A stretch of 34,711 bases of DNA, taken from the NCBI GenBank assembly GCA_964384805.1, contig CAYLLO010000011.1:1-34711 (forward strand). Reading direction: 5' to 3'. This stretch comes from HGM10611 sp964384805 (lineage in GTDB: Bacteria > Bacillota_I > Bacilli_A > ML615J-28 > CAG-313). Shown piece after piece: positions 31,940 to 34,711 of the stretch. A program made the position numbers and the translations under genes. Within the stretch, counting starts at the first letter, position 1; each line of letters starts with the position of its first letter. Under the pieces are notes generated by a model, which was not told the origin of the DNA, made no database searches, and saw nothing but the letters and a program-made list of their open reading frames with translations.

Positions 31940-32809
31940 CTACTTATGTTTAGCATAAAATGAAACCCCTACCGCATCAGGGCCACAATGACTACCAGCA
32001 GTTGGATTGACCACAGCATATTCAATCTTTAACTGATTATTATACTTTTGTTGTAACATATCGCCAAGTTTTCTCGCAAGTTCTAAAGCATCAGTATGAC
32101 CAATGATTATCGGATGATGATAGATATCTTCGGCTAATAAATCAACATATTCAATTAGTTTATTTAAAGCACTAATTCGTCCTCTTTCTTTACCAATGTT
32201 GGTCATCATTCCTTCTTCATTCATATAAATAATTGGTTTAATGCCGATTAAATTACCCATTGTTGCACTTACATTGCTTACTCTTCCACTACGTCCAAAA
32301 AATCTTAAATTATCGGCAAAAAAATAGGTTGCATAATGTTCTACTTCAGTATCAGCCCACTTCAAAATTTCAGCAAGTGTTTTTCCTTGTAAATATAATT
32401 CTCCAATTTCTTTGACAATATTTAAACTTAAAATCGTAATTCCTTTAGTATCAATTGTATAAATATTTCTTTCTGGATATTTTTCTTTTAATTCTTCAAT
32501 AGCTATATTCATAGCATTGAAGGTTCCACTCATAGCTTTAGAAAAATGAACGTACAAAATATCATTACCCTTAATTAATTCTGGTTCAAAATACTCTTTA
32601 TATTTTTCAGGATTAATAGCACAAGTAGAAGGTAGTACTCCCTTTCTTAAACTATTATAGAAATCTTTATAATCAAATTCAGCAAAATCTTCATATGGTT
32701 TTATTTCTTTTCCATCAATAATATATGGCATACTTATTAATTTATAACCATAGTATTGGGCCTCAACTGGAGTTAAATCCGTATCCGTATCAGTAAATAA
32801 TGTAAACAT
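31940..32809 (-). CDS. DegV family fatty-acid-binding protein
   Basis: 289 residues, normal length. DegV proteins bind a fatty acid in a cleft between two domains, and some act as FakB partners that present host or recycled fatty acids to the FakA kinase. Seen: the N-terminal FTDTDTDLTPVEA, LPSTCAINPEKY, the conserved FSKAMSGTFNAMN, TIDTKGITILSL, LRFFGRSGRVS, IGIKPIIYMNEEG, and the C-terminal SHCGPDAVGVSFYAK. No fakA is in the window. AAGGAGATATA precedes the ATG. The phospholipid genes pgsA and cdsA lie just upstream, which fits a lipid role (inference). Confidence 0.92.
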   Translation of the reverse strand: MFTLFTDTDTDLTPVEAQYYGYKLISMPYIIDGKEIKPYEDFAEFDYKDFYNSLRKGVLPSTCAINPEKYKEYFEPELIKGNDILYVHFSKAMSGTFNAMNIAIEELKEKYPERNIYTIDTKGITILSLNIVKEIGELYLQGKTLAEILKWADTEVEHYATYFFADNLRFFGRSGRVSNVSATMGNLIGIKPIIYMNEEGMMTNIGKERGRISALNKLIEYVDLLAEDIYHHPIIIGHTDALELARKLGDMLQQKYNNQLKIEYAVVNPTAGSHCGPDAVGVSFYAKHK

Positions 32810-32810
32810 A

Positions 32811-32870
32811 TTATATCTCCTTCTCGTTTGTTGAAAATTTTTTTGAGGAATAAATCAACGTATGTTTCAT
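32811..32870 (-). CDS. Possible 19-residue leader ORF before degV
   Basis: An ATG at 32870 has AGAGGA 4 nt upstream and encodes MKHTLIYSSKKFSTNEKEI, ending in a TAA at 32811-32813, one base before the degV ATG. The last codons contain the degV ribosome site. A weak -10 (TATGAT, 32886-32891) lies just ahead. If real it would couple its translation to degV. Short, with no known homologue. Confidence 0.3.
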   Translation of the reverse strand: MKHTLIYSSKKFSTNEKEI

Positions 32871-32985
32871 CTAGTCCTCTTGCCTATCATATCCCAACTA
32901 CTTTGTACTTATAAACATTTCCATTACTAAAATAATCTTTATAAATAATAAACCCACTTATCAATCAAAGATTATCATTACTCTT

Positions 32986-33801
32986 TTAAACAAAAAATGG
33001 ATATCCTAAATAACAAAAAATATAAACACAAGATATTCCAAATAATAAGCTATCAAAACGATCTAAAATCCCTCCGTGACCTAACAATATTGTACCATAA
33101 TCTTTAAAACCTGTTATCCGTTTAATACTTGATAAGGCTAAATCCCCAAATTGACCTACTATTGATATCCAAAAAGAATCATATATTAATCTTGAATAAT
33201 CAACATATATATTGGTTGTTAAATCAATTATTAATCCTGTAATTAAAGTAATAATTATAGCTGCTACTAATCCACCAAGGGCTCCTTCTATGGTTTTATT
33301 AGGACTGATTGAGGGACATAATTTATTTTTCCCAAATCTTCGGCCAATAAAATATGCCGAAATATCCGTTACTACACAAACTAACAACCCCATTGCTAAA
33401 TTCAGTTTCCCTTGATTAATAAACACAAATTGTGAAAAAGTTTTGAAGAGTAAACTAATTATAAATGATATCGTTATAATTATAATTCTTAAATCTAATG
33501 GAGAATCATTAACTTTAGACATTAAATAAGAGAAGAGTATAACCGCTGATAAAAAAGCTGCAATAGCCAAATATATATAATTAGGAACATATATAAACTG
33601 AATTATCAAAGATAATGCTAAAGCGGGAATAAATAACTCTTCTCTTTTCAACAATCCACTCACTTTAAATAATTCATAATTACTGAATAGACAAAGAAGA
33701 CTAGCAAACATACTTGCTGCCACCATGTTTTCCGCAAAATATAAAAATCCACAAAGAAAGATGCTAATAACAAAACCTGGTATAATTCTTTTTCTTAACA
33801 T
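32986..33801 (-). CDS. cdsA: Phosphatidate cytidylyltransferase
   Basis: 271 residues. Multi-pass membrane enzyme (about eight hydrophobic segments) making CDP-diacylglycerol from CTP and phosphatidic acid. The signature S-x-x-R-x(n)-K-D-x3-x-x-G-H-G-G is present as SSIKRITGFKDYGTILLGHG then GILDRFDSLLF near residues 220-250. Earlier FIGRRFGKNKLCPSISPNKT, then EGALGG, is the second conserved block. It overlaps pgsA by 7 bp, so translation is coupled. Confidence 0.93.
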   Translation of the reverse strand: MLRKRIIPGFVISIFLCGFLYFAENMVAASMFASLLCLFSNYELFKVSGLLKREELFIPALALSLIIQFIYVPNYIYLAIAAFLSAVILFSYLMSKVNDSPLDLRIIIITISFIISLLFKTFSQFVFINQGKLNLAMGLLVCVVTDISAYFIGRRFGKNKLCPSISPNKTIEGALGGLVAAIIITLITGLIIDLTTNIYVDYSRLIYDSFWISIVGQFGDLALSSIKRITGFKDYGTILLGHGGILDRFDSLLFGISCVYIFCYLGYPFFV

Positions 33802-34376
33802 TTTTTATCCTCACTATTTAGTTTTTTTCTTAAATTTAAATAAAAAGTAATATACAATATTAATGAAATAATCATCATAATTAAACTAAGCAAAATAAGA
33901 ATATTAGCTACACTCACTTGAATATTGGGAAATATTAATAAAATAAGAATTACTAAATAAAGCAAAACAGTATTCAATTTTCCATGCCATTTGGCACTAG
34001 ATACAACATTATGTCTCATAGCCCAATAACCACATAAGGCCATAATTAACTCCTTAATTAGGAAAAAACATGCTAAAAAAATAAAGAACTTATATCGTAA
34101 GCTTAGACAAACAATAATTGAAAATTGTGTTAATTTATCAGCAAAAGGATCGAGTATTTTACCTAAGTCAGATATCATATTATACTTTCTAGCAATAAAG
34201 CCATCTACAATATCTGATAACCCTGATATTAGTAATACACCAACACTAGCATAATAGTTTTTTTTGACAATATAAAATCCAATAATTAAAGGAACCAATA
34301 ATATTCTAAAAAAGGATAATAGATTAGGAATGGTAAAAATTTGTTTTTTGGTGAAAATTTTTCTTTTATTATCCAT
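33795..34376 (-). CDS. pgsA: CDP-diacylglycerol-glycerol-3-phosphate 3-phosphatidyltransferase
   Basis: 193 residues. Integral membrane enzyme making phosphatidylglycerophosphate from the CDP-diacylglycerol that CdsA provides. The CDP-alcohol phosphotransferase motif D-G-x2-A-R-x8-G-x3-D-x3-D fits perfectly (DGFIARKYNMISDLGKILDP then FADK, about residues 59-82). The start IPNLLSFFRILLVPLIIGFY is typical. AGGAG lies about 11 nt before the ATG. Between the lipid-kinase-like fragment and cdsA, so the three form a phospholipid operon. Confidence 0.93.
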   Translation of the reverse strand: MDNKRKIFTKKQIFTIPNLLSFFRILLVPLIIGFYIVKKNYYASVGVLLISGLSDIVDGFIARKYNMISDLGKILDPFADKLTQFSIIVCLSLRYKFFIFLACFFLIKELIMALCGYWAMRHNVVSSAKWHGKLNTVLLYLVILILLIFPNIQVSVANILILLSLIMMIISLILYITFYLNLRKKLNSEDKKC

Positions 34377-34389
34377 ATTAGTGTTGCTC

Positions 34390-34680
34390 CTATTTTGAAG
34401 ATTTCACTTGATATTCTAAGACATTAGTAACCGTCTCTCCATCAATTTGTAAAGGAGTAGGTCGATTAAATTTTACGCTAATGTTTTGGCCTGTTAAAAC
34501 TGTAACATGCTTTTGATATTTTACATGTTGCCCCTTAAAAATCGTTGGAAAAATTAGTAAGGTTTTAAGTTTATTGCAGCCATGAAAAATCATTATTGAT
34601 ACTTCTTCACTATTTCGTTGTTGATTAGGGGTCGGCATCATCCCCCCACCATAATAACGTCCTGGTATATTATAAATGAC
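34390..34680 (-). CDS. C-terminal part of a diacylglycerol/lipid kinase (YegS/DagK family), 5'-incomplete
   Basis: About 96 codons are open, 34680 down to the TAG at 34390-34392. The codons before the first Met (34641) read IPGRYYGGG, the family's usual GGGM loop, so homology extends upstream of any in-frame ATG. Then come MMPTPNQQRNSE, VSIMIFHGCNKLKTLLIFPT, IFKGQHVKYQKHV and LQIDGETV, the last being the conserved DGE segment close to the C-terminus of lipid kinases. An in-frame TGA at 34681-34683 blocks the frame 30 bases before the window edge, inside the loop of an inverted repeat. The gene is therefore truncated, broken, or affected by an assembly fault at this end. 13 bp before pgsA. Confidence 0.75.
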   Translation of the reverse strand, partial: VIYNIPGRYYGGGMMPTPNQQRNSEEVSIMIFHGCNKLKTLLIFPTIFKGQHVKYQKHVTVLTGQNISVKFNRPTPLQIDGETVTNVLEYQVKSSK

Positions 34681-34706
34681 TCATTTAATTGTCATTGTAA
34701 TATACC
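34664..34706. repeat. Imperfect inverted repeat at the window end
   Basis: GGTATATTATAAATGAC (34664-34680) pairs with GTCATTGTAATATACC (34691-34706), one gap and one mismatch, around a 10-nt loop containing the in-frame TGA of the lipid-kinase frame. It could be a natural hairpin, or a fold-back sequence created at a contig end. Confidence 0.65.
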
Positions 34707-34711
34707 TTTTT

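Noticed and set aside
1422..34680. Alternative genetic code with TGA as tryptophan (Mycoplasma type)
   Set aside because: Long genes such as nrdD and the 1435-residue helicase-like gene have only TGG tryptophans and no internal TGA. In such an AT-rich genome TGA would dominate if reassigned.

Overview
The window is AT-rich DNA (roughly 28% GC by eye) from a low-GC Firmicute. Clear GGAGG and GGTGAT ribosome sites, a YunB-type sporulation protein, a large BspA-type leucine-rich-repeat surface protein with dockerin-like repeats, and an anaerobic ribonucleotide reductase all suggest an uncultured gut bacterium near Erysipelotrichia, Acholeplasma or RF39. That placement is inference from gene content. 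Translation follows the standard bacterial code: tryptophan is TGG throughout. By my reading the stops are about 15 TAA, 11 TAG and a single TGA. All but one gene (hflX) lie on the minus strand, so gene order below is given right to left where transcription matters.

Layout from left to right. 102-758 is yunB. 990-6428 is a very large secreted protein (signal peptide, two dockerin-like repeats, cysteine-pair repeats, LRR_5 array, DUF6273-like domain). It is cut by an in-frame amber codon that replaces a tryptophan, with 143 further codons still open beyond it. 6678-11908 is an anaerobic deoxynucleotide operon, glyA-nrdG-nrdD-trxB, in which NrdD carries a fused C-terminal glutaredoxin-like domain. 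12129-14917 holds a MATE exporter with its own near-consensus promoter and overlapping palindrome, a flavin-reductase-like protein and a small P-loop kinase. 14979-22900 is a five-gene run: a giant DUF4011/SF1-helicase-like/Vsr-like protein, an ankyrin protein, the c-di-AMP synthase CdaA, a membrane PAS protein, and fused IspDF. 22976-24727 is a Clp ATPase whose second AAA domain has lost its ATPase motifs but keeps the pore loop and a ClpP-docking-like IGL tripeptide. 24833-26224 is hflX on the plus strand; its 3' end overlaps two convergent lipoprotein genes.

27761-28446 is a complete type III toxin-antitoxin locus of the ToxIN/AbiQ kind: consensus promoter, about 2.9 tandem 34-nt antitoxin RNA repeats, terminator, then a ToxN endoribonuclease. 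The repeat variants show a paired insertion that preserves the predicted pseudoknot stem. 28666-29164 is a small membrane protein broken by a one-base shift in a run of six G. 29202-34680 is housekeeping: dusB, a degV-GNAT-membrane protein operon, and a phospholipid cluster (diacylglycerol-kinase-like fragment, pgsA, cdsA). The window ends in an imperfect inverted repeat.

The items most worth following up are the ToxIN locus, the Clp protein with a pseudo-D2, the cdaA operon with its helicase-like partner and missing cdaR, the hypervariable-looking GC-rich patch in the DUF6273 domain, and the amber and frameshift lesions.
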